This document shows positions 1 through 8,856 of a DNA stretch of 64,000 nucleotides, one piece after another. The notes below the pieces were generated by a model. The model was not told the DNA's origin and ran no database searches. It was given only the letters and a program-made list of their open reading frames with translations. Where the stretch lies: assembly GCA_003020965.1 (NCBI GenBank), contig PXRL01000006.1:22835-86834 (forward strand), read 5' to 3'. Position numbers and translations under genes: made by a program. Source of the stretch: Halobacteriales archaeon QS_4_69_225. GTDB lineage: Archaea > Halobacteriota > Halobacteria > Halobacteriales > Haloarculaceae. The first letter of the stretch is position 1. Each line of letters starts with the position of its first letter.

Positions 1-590
1 ACGTCGGCGACGTCGAAGGCGTCGCGGTTCAGGGGCCGGATCGTCGGTCCTTTGTGGGGGTGGATGTTCTCGACGCCCAACTCGGCACACAGTTCGAGGA
101 ACTCGAAGGCCTCCTCGGAATCGAGCCGCCACCCCTTCGAGTCGCCCAGCCACTCGGCGGTGTACAACTTGACGCCCTGGATGTCGTGTTCTTCCTTCTG
201 CCGTCTGAGCTCCCGCTTGCCGGCCTCGCCCTCCCGTGGGTCGAACCGGCCGTTGAGGACGAACCGCTCCGGATACCGGTCGGCGAGTCTGGCGTTGTCG
301 TCGACCGTGTTGAACCCCTCGTGGTAGAACTCGTTGAGGTACGTCGGCTGGAAGATTCCCATGTCGACGGCTGCGTTGCCGAAGAGGTCCTCGGCCATCC
401 GGTCGGGGTCGTACTGCCGGTACTCGTCCATCGACCACTGCCTGTCCTCCGGGGTGAAGCCGGTGTGGTAGTCGTAGAAACACTGTATGAACTGCTCGCC
501 GCCCTCGTGTTTCACGTTCTCCTTGCTGGCGTCCCACAGGTGGACGTGGGAGTCGATGACGAATATCTCCTCGCCGTTGCGTTCGTACAT
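1..590 (-). CDS. Amidohydrolase-family metal-dependent hydrolase, partial (3' end outside window)
   Basis: The frame is open from an ATG at 590 to the window edge (at least 196 residues). The N-terminus carries VIDSHVHLWD (His15 and His17), the usual first metal-binding HxH at the end of strand 1 of an amidohydrolase TIM barrel, and near residue 176 there is HPHKG, a likely further barrel-strand histidine. These features resemble the Amidohydrolase_2 (ACMSD-like) group, which hydrolyses or decarboxylates small carboxylated substrates. The substrate cannot be told from this fragment. It diverges from the alcohol dehydrogenase at 742; the 151-base gap holds a promoter for each direction, so the two may share a catabolic route (inference). 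Confidence 0.8.
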   Translation of the reverse strand, partial: MYERNGEEIFVIDSHVHLWDASKENVKHEGGEQFIQCFYDYHTGFTPEDRQWSMDEYRQYDPDRMAEDLFGNAAVDMGIFQPTYLNEFYHEGFNTVDDNARLADRYPERFVLNGRFDPREGEAGKRELRRQKEEHDIQGVKLYTAEWLGDSKGWRLDSEEAFEFLELCAELGVENIHPHKGPTIRPLNRDAFDVAD

Positions 591-741
591 CGTGTCGTGG
601 TATGTGTACTCATGGTACATAAACATCACTAAAGTTCGTGTCTTACGTACACAAACCGCCTTATTACGTGCCGACAAGCGCCGAGCCGGATCGGACCCGT
701 GGGAACGTTTATCAGTGCCGTGTGGAATACTGACGGACGTC

Positions 742-1782
742 ATGCACGCAGCGAGACTCCACGAGTACACCCACGAGATGTCCGGAGGGCTGTCCGTCGA
801 GGCGGTCGACCGGCCGCAACCGGAGGGCAGCCGGGACGTCGTCGTCGAAATCGAGGGCGCGGGGTGGTGTCAGACGGACAACCACATAATCGAGGGCCAG
901 TGGGCCGACTACGTCGATCAGCAGCTTCCGATGACGCTCGGCCACGAGAACGCCGGGACGGTCGTCGCGACCGGCGAGGAGGTGACGCTCGTCTCGGAGG
1001 GCGACCAGGTCATCTGCCACCCGGTCCAGACCTGCGGGACCTGCCGGCCCTGTCGGCGCGGCGAGACGATGTACTGCGAGAACGACTCGTTCAACGGCCT
1101 CACGACCGACGGCGGCTTCGCCGAGGAGATGCGCACCGGCGAGCGGTCGGTGATTCCGCTGCCGGACGGCGTCGACCCCGCGGAGGTCGCTCCCCACGCC
1201 GACGCCGGCATCACCGCCTACCACGCCGTCAAGAAGGCCGTCGACGAACTCGCGCCGGGCGACACCGCCGTCGTCATCGGCGTCGGCGGGCTCGGCCACA
1301 TCGGCCTGCAGTGTCTCGACGCGATGAGCGCCGCCGATATCGTCGCGCTGGACGTCAAGGAGGCGGCCCGGGAGCTCGCCGTCGACTGCGGCGCCGACGC
1401 CACGCTCGACCCCGAGAGCGCCGACGTCCCCGCGGAGATCGAGGCCCGTACCGACGGCCACGGCGCCGAGCAGGTGCTCGACTTCGTCGGCGCTGACGAG
1501 ACGACCGCCCTCGGTCCCGAGATCGCCGCCCTCGGCGGCGAACACCACGTCGTCGGCTACGGCGGCCACGTCCACGAGCCCGCCCAGGCGTTCGTCGCCG
1601 GGGAGTTCACCTACCGCGGGACGCTGGTGGGTCAGTACAGCGAACTCCAGGAGCTCGTGGCGCTGGTCGACCGCGGTGACGTCGACCTCCGCACCAGCCG
1701 GTACGACCTCGGGGCGGTCAACGAGGCCGCCGAACGGCTCGAAAACGGCGAGATCGAGGGTCGGGCGGTCATCACGCCGTGA
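742..1782 (+). CDS. Zinc-dependent alcohol dehydrogenase (medium-chain, NAD(P)-linked)
   Basis: A 346-residue medium-chain dehydrogenase. Catalytic zinc ligands are Cys43 (GWCQTDNH), His68-Glu69 (GHEN) and probably Asp154 (APHADAG), as in the Asp-ligand subgroup that includes bacterial ADH-A enzymes. The structural zinc site is the four cysteines 98, 101, 104 and 112. The Rossmann motif GVGGLG lies at 180-185. The enzyme interconverts alcohols and aldehydes or ketones; the substrate is unknown. The ATG at 742 was chosen over upstream in-frame codons because a TATA-like TTTATC at 708-713 sits about 30 bases before it and homology-like sequence begins there. It is divergent from the amidohydrolase. 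Confidence 0.9.
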   Translation: MHAARLHEYTHEMSGGLSVEAVDRPQPEGSRDVVVEIEGAGWCQTDNHIIEGQWADYVDQQLPMTLGHENAGTVVATGEEVTLVSEGDQVICHPVQTCGTCRPCRRGETMYCENDSFNGLTTDGGFAEEMRTGERSVIPLPDGVDPAEVAPHADAGITAYHAVKKAVDELAPGDTAVVIGVGGLGHIGLQCLDAMSAADIVALDVKEAARELAVDCGADATLDPESADVPAEIEARTDGHGAEQVLDFVGADETTALGPEIAALGGEHHVVGYGGHVHEPAQAFVAGEFTYRGTLVGQYSELQELVALVDRGDVDLRTSRYDLGAVNEAAERLENGEIEGRAVITP

Positions 1783-1858
1783 CCAGCGGCGCCGGGAGTG
1801 GGGTCCCCGACGCTCGCCCGGCACGGACGGTTTAAGCCGTCCGGGACTAACATCGACC

Positions 1859-2803
1859 GTGACCGAGTTCGTGCTCTACGGCGGGAAGGGCGGCGTCGGC
1901 AAGACGACCTGCGCGGCGGCGACGGCGCTGAAGCGGGCCCGCGAGGGCGCCCCGACGCTCGTCGTCTCGACGGACCCCGCTCACTCGCTGTCAGATGTCT
2001 TCGACGCCGAGGTCGGCGTCGAGCCGACCCGCGTCGGCGGCGAGTCCGACCTCTGGGCCGTCGAGGTCGACCCCGGCGAGCGCATCGGCCAGTACCGCGG
2101 CAAGGTGACGGCGGCGCTGGACGAGCTGGAGGGCCTGGGCATCTCCCTCGACGACGGTGACGTCGACGACGTCATCGAGGCCGGCGTCGCCCCGGGGACC
2201 GACGAGGCCGCCGCCATGGACCTCTTCTTGGACTACATGGACGACCCTCGCTTCGAGTACATCGTCTTCGACACCGCCCCGACGGGTCACACGCTTCGAT
2301 TATTGAAGCTGCCGGACGTGATGAGCTCCGCGATGGGGAAGCTCATCTCCGTGCGGTCGCAGGTCTCCTCGCTGGCGGACTCGGTGCGGTCGTTCGTGGG
2401 CGGCGGCGACGAGGACGACGCGGAGGACCAAGGCGACGCCGGCGTCGGCGTCGACCTCGAGACACTGCAGGACCGGATGGAGCGGGTCGCCGGCGCCCTC
2501 CGGGACCCCGACCGGACCGAGTTCCGGGTCGTGCTCATCCCCGAGACAATGGCGGTGCTGGAGACCGAGCGGCTGCTCGCCGAACTGGACACGTACGGCG
2601 TGCCCGCCGGCCGCGCCGTCGTCAACAAGGTCATCGAAGAGCCCGAGCCGGCGTGTGACCTCTGTCGGTCCCGCCACGAGAGCCAGCAGGAGCAGATTGC
2701 GGCGGCCCGCGAGCGGTTCGACCTGCCGGTGACGCTCGTCCCACAGTTGCACGGCGAGGTCCACGGCCTGGCGGCCGTCGAGACCGTCGCCGACCGGCTG
2801 TAG
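1859..2803 (+). CDS. ArsA/Get3-family ATPase
   Basis: A 314-residue P-loop ATPase. The deviant Walker A GGKGGVGKTT is at residues 8-17, the switch region STDPAHS follows, and DTAPTGHTLRLL is the family's switch II segment. Cys266-x-x-Cys269 (CDLC) near the C-terminus matches the zinc-coordinating CxxC of Get3-type dimers. Archaeal members are linked to targeting of tail-anchored membrane proteins or to metalloid handling; no arsenite transporter lies nearby, so the Get3-like role is favoured. GTG at 1859 is chosen because GGTTTAAGCC (1829-1838) is a TATA-like box about 25 bases upstream, and the glycine-rich loop then starts close to the N-terminus as is usual. Confidence 0.88.
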   Translation: MTEFVLYGGKGGVGKTTCAAATALKRAREGAPTLVVSTDPAHSLSDVFDAEVGVEPTRVGGESDLWAVEVDPGERIGQYRGKVTAALDELEGLGISLDDGDVDDVIEAGVAPGTDEAAAMDLFLDYMDDPRFEYIVFDTAPTGHTLRLLKLPDVMSSAMGKLISVRSQVSSLADSVRSFVGGGDEDDAEDQGDAGVGVDLETLQDRMERVAGALRDPDRTEFRVVLIPETMAVLETERLLAELDTYGVPAGRAVVNKVIEEPEPACDLCRSRHESQQEQIAAARERFDLPVTLVPQLHGEVHGLAAVETVADRL

Positions 2804-2849
2804 GCGGTGCCGACGCAACGCTTAGGATGGGGCCGTCCGAAGCGACCGC

Positions 2850-3347
2850 GTGGATACTGTCGAGGTCTCGACGGAGGTCCATCTCCCGCCGGAGGAGGTC
2901 TACGAGTTCCTGCTCGACTTCCCGCGGTACGCCAGGTACTCCGAACACCTCACCGACGTCCGGCAGTTCGGCGACGGCATGCCCGGCACCGAGTACGAAC
3001 TGGACTTCGAGTGGTGGAAGCTCTCCTACACCGCCCGTTCGCGGGTCACCGACGTGGAGCCGCCGGCCCACATCGACTGGCGGATCATCAAGGACATCGA
3101 CGCCGCCGGCCGATGGCACGTCGAGCCGGTCGACGACGACACCACCCGCGTCCGGATGGTCGTCGAGTACGCCCCCGATTCCGCCGAGGCCGACGCCCTC
3201 GATCTGCCGCGGTTCGTCTCCCTCGAGTGGGTCGTCGAGAAGGTGAAGCCGAAGATCCGCGCGGAGGCCGAACGCGTCGTCCGCCGCATCGTCGCCGACC
3301 TCGAGGGCCAGCGCCGCGACGTCTCTCTCGACATCGAGACGTACTGA
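2850..3347 (+). CDS. SRPBCC (START/polyketide cyclase-like) family protein
   Basis: A 165-residue protein starting at GTG. It opens with DTVEVSTEVHLPPEEVYEFL, typical of the first strand and helices of the SRPBCC fold, where a capped hydrophobic cavity binds a lipid-like ligand. The pattern of alternating strands and a long C-terminal helix (about 130-150) fits the fold. No catalytic residues are defined for this group and the ligand is unknown. A CTTAGG box at about 2820 lies 27 bases upstream. It follows the ArsA-like ATPase by 46 bases in the same direction. Confidence 0.8.
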   Translation: MDTVEVSTEVHLPPEEVYEFLLDFPRYARYSEHLTDVRQFGDGMPGTEYELDFEWWKLSYTARSRVTDVEPPAHIDWRIIKDIDAAGRWHVEPVDDDTTRVRMVVEYAPDSAEADALDLPRFVSLEWVVEKVKPKIRAEAERVVRRIVADLEGQRRDVSLDIETY

Positions 3348-3352
3348 CGACG

Positions 3353-3505
3353 TCACTGCCGCCCGGCAAAGTACGCCTCGGCCTGCGATCGGCCCGTCAG
3401 CTCGACGAACTCCCCGCCCGCGCAGTCGTCGCACCGCGGCGGAGCGTCCGGCCCCGCGTACACCGTCGCACAGCGCCGGCACTCGAAGAAGCGTAGCCCG
3501 AGCAT
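3353..3505 (-). CDS. Small zinc-ribbon protein (50 aa)
   Basis: Fifty residues from ATG 3505. Two cysteine pairs, CRRC and CDDC, about 18 residues apart form a rubredoxin-like zinc knuckle. Proteins of this kind are common and uncharacterised in haloarchaea. A longer in-frame start upstream gives only arginine-rich low-complexity sequence, so the short form is preferred. It is convergent with the SRPBCC gene, with 5 bases between the stops. Confidence 0.65.
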   Translation of the reverse strand: MLGLRFFECRRCATVYAGPDAPPRCDDCAGGEFVELTGRSQAEAYFAGRQ

Positions 3506-3623
3506 ACCGCACCGATGGGCTCGACGCCCAAAGACGTGTCCACCGGGACGCGCCGGTCGTCCGACTCCGCGCCTCCGCGACCACCGCGACCGTCGCGATT
3601 GCCGCGACCGTCGCATCCGACGC

Positions 3624-4004
3624 TCAGGGCAGCAGCGCCTCCAGCTCCGCGACCTCCTCGGCGTCGAGTTCCTGTGCCGGCAGGGTCTCGCCCGTCAGCG
3701 CCTCCGGCACCGGCTCCGCCGAAGGCGGGGCCGCCGCCGGCGAGGCGGTCGTGTACTGGTACAGCGGATAGGTGTAGTCGTTGACCGTGACGCCTTTCGT
3801 CTCCTCGGGCGCTTCGACCAGCATCGTCCCCTCCGGTATCCGCAGCGAGGCCGAACAGGCCACCGGCGTCGGTTCGTCGACGACCGCTCCCGTGAGGTAG
3901 GTGACGGTCTCCCGGTCGTCGGCGGTCGCGACGTGGACCCGGTGGAACCTGACCTCCGGCTCCGAGCCGGTCAGTGCGTCCCTGATGCGCCCGAGAATGC
4001 CCAT
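3624..4004 (-). CDS. Hypothetical protein (126 aa)
   Basis: Starts at ATG 4004 with MGILGRIRDALTG, followed by an acidic beta-rich region (about 18-85), a proline/alanine-rich linker (86-105) and an acidic helix at the C-terminus. No transmembrane segment, cysteine cluster or catalytic motif is seen. The family is not recognised. The next upstream gene on this strand is the halocyanin, whose stop is 91 bases away, so co-transcription is possible. Confidence 0.65.
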   Translation of the reverse strand: MGILGRIRDALTGSEPEVRFHRVHVATADDRETVTYLTGAVVDEPTPVACSASLRIPEGTMLVEAPEETKGVTVNDYTYPLYQYTTASPAAAPPSAEPVPEALTGETLPAQELDAEEVAELEALLP

Positions 4005-4095
4005 ACCGGCTCTCGGCGCGCCGGCTCGAAGAACCCTGCGGCGCGGCCGGACGTCGACACCGCGTTCGCCGCGTCAGTTCGCGGACCTGTCGTAC

Positions 4096-4758
4096 TTACG
4101 GCTGTTCGTAGTCTCCTCCGTACTTCATAAAAAAGTAACCGAGCCCGAGGGTGCTGGTCATCGCGAAGAACGTCGCGACGGTCAGCGCCAGCGCCTGGTC
4201 GGGGATGGTGACGGAGGGACCGCCGGCCTCGATGGTCGTGGTCTCGACGTCGTCGCCGACGGCGATGCCGCCTTTCATGCCCTGGCTCTGGTGAGGGCTG
4301 CAGTAGTAGGTGGTGATGCCGGCGTCGTCATCGGTAAAGTCGTACTCGTAGCTGCCAGACTCGACGGGGTCGCCGCTGTCGAGGCCGGCCGGGCCGTCGT
4401 TGGCGACGACGTTGTGGGCGCCGCCCTCGCCGGTCCACTCCCAGGTGACCGTCGTCCCGGGAGAGACCCACACCGTTGCCGGGCCGAAGGCGAATCCCCC
4501 GCCGGCGCCGACCTCGACGGTCACGGCGTCCTGGCCGCGGGCATCCTCCACGGCGCCCTCCTCGTAGCCGTTGGCGTCGCCGAGAAAGGCGCCGAAGGCC
4601 GGCACGGTCTCGCCGCCGCCACCGCCATCGCCGCCGTCGCCGCCGTCACTGCTGTTTTCCTCCTCGGCCGCGGCGGCCGGTGCCGACACGGCGGCCGCGG
4701 CGGCCGTCGCCCCTGCCGCCGTCACGAACCCGCGACGGCTCACGTCGTTCGTGTCCAT
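4096..4758 (-). CDS. Halocyanin (membrane-anchored blue copper protein), copy 1
   Basis: A 220-residue protein with a Tat signal (SRRGFVTAAG), a low-complexity Ser/Gly/Asp linker, a cupredoxin domain and a C-terminal membrane helix. The type 1 copper ligands are visible: His in GGAHNVV, then Cys-x-x-His in YYCSPH and Met in QSQGM. Halocyanins are mobile or tethered electron carriers on the outer face of the membrane in haloarchaeal respiratory chains. The copper domain is nearly identical at DNA level to the halocyanin at 11772-12428, but the signal, linker and tail differ, pointing to gene conversion or recent duplication. It likely takes electrons from the bc-type complex at 8.1-13.5 kb (inference). 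Confidence 0.92.
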   Translation of the reverse strand: MDTNDVSRRGFVTAAGATAAAAAVSAPAAAAEEENSSDGGDGGDGGGGGETVPAFGAFLGDANGYEEGAVEDARGQDAVTVEVGAGGGFAFGPATVWVSPGTTVTWEWTGEGGAHNVVANDGPAGLDSGDPVESGSYEYDFTDDDAGITTYYCSPHQSQGMKGGIAVGDDVETTTIEAGGPSVTIPDQALALTVATFFAMTSTLGLGYFFMKYGGDYEQP

Positions 4759-5100
4759 GCGCGTACTCGCGGTTCACCCGTACTGAATCTGTTCATCTAC
4801 CGCGACCTTTTTCGGCGTCGAGTTTCCTCGCGCGCCTTCGGCGCGCTGCGGGAACCACTCCTTGAAAAACGTCGATGAAAAAAGCCGGCGGCTCGCTCAC
4901 TTCGTCCACTCGCCGCCGGTGAACCGCTCGCGCGCCTGCGGCGCGCTCGCGGATAGTCATCTCTGCCTTCCCAGGACAAGCATCCGCGCGAGCGGAGCGA
5001 GCGCGGTTCCCGGCGACGAGCGAACGAAGTGAGCGAGTCGCCGTAGCGCGCGCGGACTGAAGCGAGCGGAGCGAGCGAAAGGAGCACGCGCGCATATTTT
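4759..5100. other. Hairpin-rich intergenic region, no gene seen
   Basis: No credible reading frame. The region holds several short perfect or near-perfect palindromes, for example GCGCGCCTTCGGCGCGC near 4830, and pairs of GGCGAC...GTCGCC and CCGCGC...GCGCGG arms between 4980 and 5045. The stretch from about 5060 resembles the segment at 37861-37926. It contains the upstream region of the halocyanin gene and the downstream region of the M42 peptidase gene. Confidence 0.5.
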
Positions 5101-5158
5101 CCCCAAGTTTTTGCCGCGAGGCGCGGCTCCGCCGCGCCGAGCGTGCAAAAAGTGGGGG
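5101..5158 (-). terminator. Long imperfect stem-loop after the M42 peptidase gene
   Basis: CCCC (5101-5104) and GTTTTTGC (5107-5114) pair with GCAAAAA (5145-5151) and GGGGG (5154-5158). Inside sits a perfect 7-bp hairpin, GCGCGGC-TCC-GCCGCGC (5121-5137). The structure starts 3 bases after the peptidase stop at 5161 and contains T-rich segments, so a termination or 3'-end processing role is likely (inference). Confidence 0.5.
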
Positions 5159-5160
5159 TA

Positions 5161-6211
5161 TTAGAGCCTATAGTCGTGGGCGCCGTCCTCGCTCTCGAGA
5201 AAGCCGACGAGCAGGTCGACGGCGGCTGCGACGTCGGCCTCGTGGACGCACTCCGTCGGCGTGTGGAGGTACCGTGTCGGAACGGAGATGGCGCCGGCCG
5301 GCGTCGCCCCGGAGCCGCCCTGGAGCCCGCCGGTGTCGGTGCCGCCGGACGACAGCACCTCGAGCTGGTGGTCGATTCCCTCCCGCTCGGCGACCGCCCG
5401 GAGCCGGCGGTGGACCTTGTGGCTGGTGATGACGCTGCCGTCCTTCAGCTTGATGCCGGCGCCCTCGCCGAGTTCCGTCACCTGTTCGCCGTCGGCGAAC
5501 CCGGGGACGTCGTTGGCTACCGTGGTGTCGACGGCGACGACCAGATCGGGGTCGAGGTCGACGCCGAGGGCCGACGCTCCCCGGAGGCCGACCTCCTCCT
5601 GGGTGGTCGCCGCGAGGTGGACGTCGACCGCCGGGGAATCGAGCCGGCGGGCAGCCGCCAGCATCGCGAACACCGAGACGCGGTTGTCCAGCGACTTGCC
5701 GGCGACGAACTCGCCGACCCGTTCGGTCGACTGGGCCATCGTCACCAGGTTGCCGACGGAGACGCGGTCGGCGACCGTCTCGGCGTCCAGCCCGAGGTCG
5801 ACGTGGACGTCCTCGACGGCGGGGTCGGCCTCAAGGTCGTCGTCGTCGAGCGTGTGCGGCGGCGTCGACCCGATGACCCCCCGGGATGTCGCCGTCGTCG
5901 GCGTGGACGGTCACCTGCTGGGCGCGCAGCACCCGCGGGTCCCACCCGCCGAGTGCCTCCAGCCCCAGGAACCCGTCGTCGACGTGTCTCACCATGAATC
6001 CGATCTCGTCCATGTGGGCGGCGACGAGGACGTCGTAGTCGGCGTCGCCGTCGACGGTGCCGACGAGGTTGCCCATGGCGTCCGACCGGACGCGGTCGAC
6101 GTGCGGCGCGATGGCCTCCCGGACCCGCTCGCGGACGCGGTCCTCGTACCCCGGGACCCCCCGTTCTTCCGTCAGGGAAACGAGTAGCTCGTAGTCGAGA
6201 TCGTCGCGCAT
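5161..6211 (-). pseudogene. M42-family aminopeptidase, frame broken by one base
   Basis: From ATG 6211 the protein begins MRDDLDYELL and shows AAHMDEIGF (metal-binding His). The frame fails at a run of six C on the plus strand (5877-5882): with five, the frame would read DIPGVIGSTPPHTLDDDD and continue through SLDNRVSVF (metal Asp), TTQEEVGLRGA (catalytic Glu) and SSGGTDTGG to the stop at 5161. The total of 1051 bases is 350 codons plus one base, the usual M42 length of about 350 residues. M42 enzymes are dinuclear metal aminopeptidases forming tetrahedral shells that degrade peptides. A homopolymer insertion can be a sequencing error or a real mutation; nothing else is decayed. Confidence 0.85.
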
Positions 6212-6326
6212 ACTCCGCCTGTGGCCCGCAGTGGCATAAGCGGTGAGATTCGCGCGGACGTACGATCCGGCCCTGAGGCTGGCCCCCACGGGAGGGTTTT
6301 TACTCCCGCACCGCGAGGTCCGACAC

Positions 6327-7388
6327 ATGCACGGGGCACTCGAGGAGTGGCGACCGACGGTCGACGAGACCATCGAGTCGCTGCTCCCGCGGGCGGCCGA
6401 CGACGCGTATCTCACGGAGTTCTTCGGCGAGGCGACCTACGCCTACGACTCGGCGGCCATCGAGAGCGCGCTTTCGGCGCCCATCTGGGACCTGCTGGAC
6501 CGCGGCGGCAAGCGCTGGCGGGCGGTGCTGTTCCTGCTGCTCGTCGACGCCCTCGGCGAGGACCCCGAGGCCTACCGCGAGTACGCCGCGGTGCCGGAGA
6601 TCCTCCACAACGGCACCATCATCGTCGACGACGTCGAGGACGGCGCCACCCACCGCCGGGGGAGTCGCGCGCTGCACCACGTCCACGGCACCGACGTCGC
6701 GCTGAACGCCGGCAACGCCATGTACTTCCTGCCGCTGAAGATCATCACCCGCAACCCCGCGGGGCTGTCGGCCGAGGCCCGGCTGGCTGCCTACGAGATG
6801 CTCACCCACGAGCTCAACCGGACCCACCTCGGCCAGGGGATGGACATCTGCTGGCACAACGACAAGGAGGTCGGCGTCTCCGAGCCGGAGTACCTGGAGA
6901 TGTGCGCCTGCAAGACGGGCTGTCTCGGCCGCATCGTCGCCCGGCTGGCGGCCATCGTCACCGGCAGCGACGACGCGGAGGCCGACCTCGCCGCCTACGC
7001 GGAGGAAATGGCCGTCGCCTTCCAGATCGCCGACGACGTCCTCGACGTCGAACACGCCGCCGAGGAGGGCGGCGCGTTCGGCAAGGGCGTCGGCAACGAC
7101 GTCCGGGAGGGCAAGAAGACGCTGATGGTCATCCACGCCGCCGAACACGCTCCGCCGGCCGACGTCGCCCGCTTGGAGGAGCTGCTGTGGGCCGAGGACA
7201 ACACCGACGCGGAGGTCCGTGAGGTCATCTCCGTTCTCGAGTCGGCCGGCAGCGTCGAGTACGCCCGCGGCGTCGCCGAGGATCTCGCCGCCAGCGCCAA
7301 GACCCACCTCGCGGGGCTGGACCTGGCGCCGGAGCCGACCGAGAAGCTCGCCGGCTTCGCCGATTTCGTCGTCCAGCGGGAGATCTGA
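6327..7388 (+). CDS. Isoprenyl diphosphate synthase (polyprenyl synthetase family)
   Basis: A 353-residue trans-prenyltransferase. The first aspartate-rich motif DDVED is at 101-105 and the second DDVLD at 236-240, the two magnesium-diphosphate clamps of the family; GGKRWR (60-65) binds isopentenyl diphosphate. In archaea such enzymes make geranylgeranyl or farnesylgeranyl diphosphate for membrane ether lipids, and longer chains for menaquinone. Chain length cannot be fixed from the sequence alone. ATG at 6327 lies about 27 bases after a T-rich TATA-like box (near 6297-6303). It is transcribed away from the broken M42 peptidase. Confidence 0.9.
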   Translation: MHGALEEWRPTVDETIESLLPRAADDAYLTEFFGEATYAYDSAAIESALSAPIWDLLDRGGKRWRAVLFLLLVDALGEDPEAYREYAAVPEILHNGTIIVDDVEDGATHRRGSRALHHVHGTDVALNAGNAMYFLPLKIITRNPAGLSAEARLAAYEMLTHELNRTHLGQGMDICWHNDKEVGVSEPEYLEMCACKTGCLGRIVARLAAIVTGSDDAEADLAAYAEEMAVAFQIADDVLDVEHAAEEGGAFGKGVGNDVREGKKTLMVIHAAEHAPPADVARLEELLWAEDNTDAEVREVISVLESAGSVEYARGVAEDLAASAKTHLAGLDLAPEPTEKLAGFADFVVQREI

Positions 7389-7480
7389 GGCCGACCGTCG
7401 ACGCCCGTACATCCCGACTTCGTGGAGAGGAAACCGGCCGCAACGGTCGGTACGAGCCCGGGTCTCCGGATTTGAAAACA

Positions 7481-7489
7481 CATTAATGG
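7481..7489 (+). promoter_or_regulatory. TATA-like box CATTAATGG
   Basis: This AT-rich island stands in a GC-rich context, 23-31 bases before the ATG at 7512, the spacing expected for an archaeal promoter giving a leaderless transcript. Confidence 0.55.
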
Positions 7490-7511
7490 ACGCCGTGGCG
7501 ACCGTCTACGC

Positions 7512-7949
7512 ATGGACCCGTCGGTGACGCTGTTCGGCCCGGTCGACACGTACCTGGCACCGGTGATCGGCTACGTGATGCTCGGCCTCATCGTCCTCAA
7601 CGTCGCCGGCCGCGGCCTCGAGTACCGCCGCGTCGCCGCGCAGGCGGAGCAGGGCGCCGACGCCATCAGCCGTCACCCGCTCCGGGTCGCAACGAACTTC
7701 CTGCTCGTCGTCGGCGGCTTCTACTACCTCACCGTCGAGCGCCACGCCGGGCTGATCGTCTCGCTGCTCGTCGTCGGACTCTTCCTGACGGATTTCTTCG
7801 AGTTCGAGTCCCGCCGGGTCGAGGCCCGCCAGGGGTGGGACGTCGAGCGCCCGTGGGGCGCCATCGGCGCCTCGACCGTCGCGCTGCTGTACATCGCCTA
7901 CCAGACGCTGTTTTTCATCGTCAAGCCGGTCTGGAGCGCGGTCGTCTGA
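7512..7949 (+). CDS. Small haloarchaeal membrane protein (145 aa)
   Basis: Four hydrophobic segments (about 13-33, 63-80, 84-100 and 115-137) with a charged loop GRGLEYRRVAAQAE after the first. No catalytic motif. From memory it resembles the family annotated as DUF7313, found beside cytochrome bc genes in many haloarchaea; that assignment needs a profile search. The convergent respiratory operon begins 180 bases downstream, so a role in respiratory chain assembly is possible but unproven. Confidence 0.75.
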   Translation: MDPSVTLFGPVDTYLAPVIGYVMLGLIVLNVAGRGLEYRRVAAQAEQGADAISRHPLRVATNFLLVVGGFYYLTVERHAGLIVSLLVVGLFLTDFFEFESRRVEARQGWDVERPWGAIGASTVALLYIAYQTLFFIVKPVWSAVV

Positions 7950-8130
7950 CCGCCACGGGCCGCCCTCGGTCCGACACCGGGCGGCGGCTTTTGGCTTCTG
8001 GTCCTGGACGAAGAAGCGGAACGAGCCTCGCCGTGGCTCGTACCGACTCCCGCGAGTCGTTACCGCCGTGCATCGAGCGGCCCGGCGCATCGCCCGCCGG
8101 CTCTGCCGTGTCGAAAGCTACCGCTGACCG

Positions 8131-8403
8131 CTATCGGGCGCCGGCGTCGTCCTCGAGATACGCGCGCAGCTCGCGGAAGACCGGGATACCGATCCAGAAG
8201 GCGAAAACGCCGAAGATGACGAACCACGTCGTGACGTCGCGCAGCAGCAGCGCGAACTGGGCGTAGGTTCCGGGGTCTTCCGGCGGCCGTGCGATGAGCT
8301 GGGTGCCCTCGAAGCTCTCGGTCGTCAGCCACGCGGAGATGGTCATCCACACCATCCCGCCGCCGGTGAGTATGGCGAACCCCTTGGCGAACTCGTCAGC
8401 CAT
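8131..8403 (-). CDS. Small two-helix membrane protein (90 aa), respiratory cluster
   Basis: ATG at 8403. Two hydrophobic helices (about 8-26 and 54-75) joined by a polar loop. Its start overlaps the end of the next upstream gene (8396) by 8 bases, which indicates translational coupling in the operon that also encodes the cytochrome b and Rieske proteins. It resembles the haloarchaeal family I recall as DUF7314. It could be an accessory subunit of the quinol oxidoreductase (inference from context). Confidence 0.75.
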   Translation of the reverse strand: MADEFAKGFAILTGGGMVWMTISAWLTTESFEGTQLIARPPEDPGTYAQFALLLRDVTTWFVIFGVFAFWIGIPVFRELRAYLEDDAGAR

Positions 8404-8740
8404 CGCCCGATTCTTCGTCCGTGCCGGTTTTAGCCTTTCCCATCTCGGCGGTCCGGAACCGCGTCGAGAAGGCGTACACGGCGCTGCCGCCGACGATCAG
8501 CCCGAGTCCCAGCGCGACGACCGGGAGACTCACCTCGTCGGGGCTGGCCGTCGCCCGCTTCGTGCCACGGTCCAGCAGGACGAACCCCCCGAGAATGGCG
8601 ACGATGGCGATGAGCGTCGAGAACACCGTGACCGTCTTGTACATCCGCAGCGGGACGACGATGTCCCGACCCGCCGGCGCGCCCTCGTTCTCCGGCGACG
8701 TGTCGCCGCCGTCCGGCGTCTCGCCCGTCTCGTCGCTCAT
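8396..8740 (-). CDS. Two-helix membrane protein (114 aa), respiratory cluster
   Basis: A polar acidic N-terminus (1-25), then two hydrophobic helices (about 35-55 and 71-92) and a charged C-terminal tail. No cofactor ligands are visible. It lies between the cytochrome b C-terminal subunit gene (117 bases upstream) and the 90-residue protein, which it overlaps. I recall the family as DUF7315 but cannot confirm. Likely a structural subunit of the bc-type complex. Confidence 0.75.
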   Translation of the reverse strand: MSDETGETPDGGDTSPENEGAPAGRDIVVPLRMYKTVTVFSTLIAIVAILGGFVLLDRGTKRATASPDEVSLPVVALGLGLIVGGSAVYAFSTRFRTAEMGKAKTGTDEESGDG

Positions 8741-8856
8741 TGTCTGCGGAAGACGGGCCGTGGGAGTAAAACTGCCGGAACCGACGGAGAGCCATCGTCA
8801 CGGAGCGACCGCGCGACGCGCGCGGCGGAGCAGAAGCGAAGCGCGAACCGGCGGCG

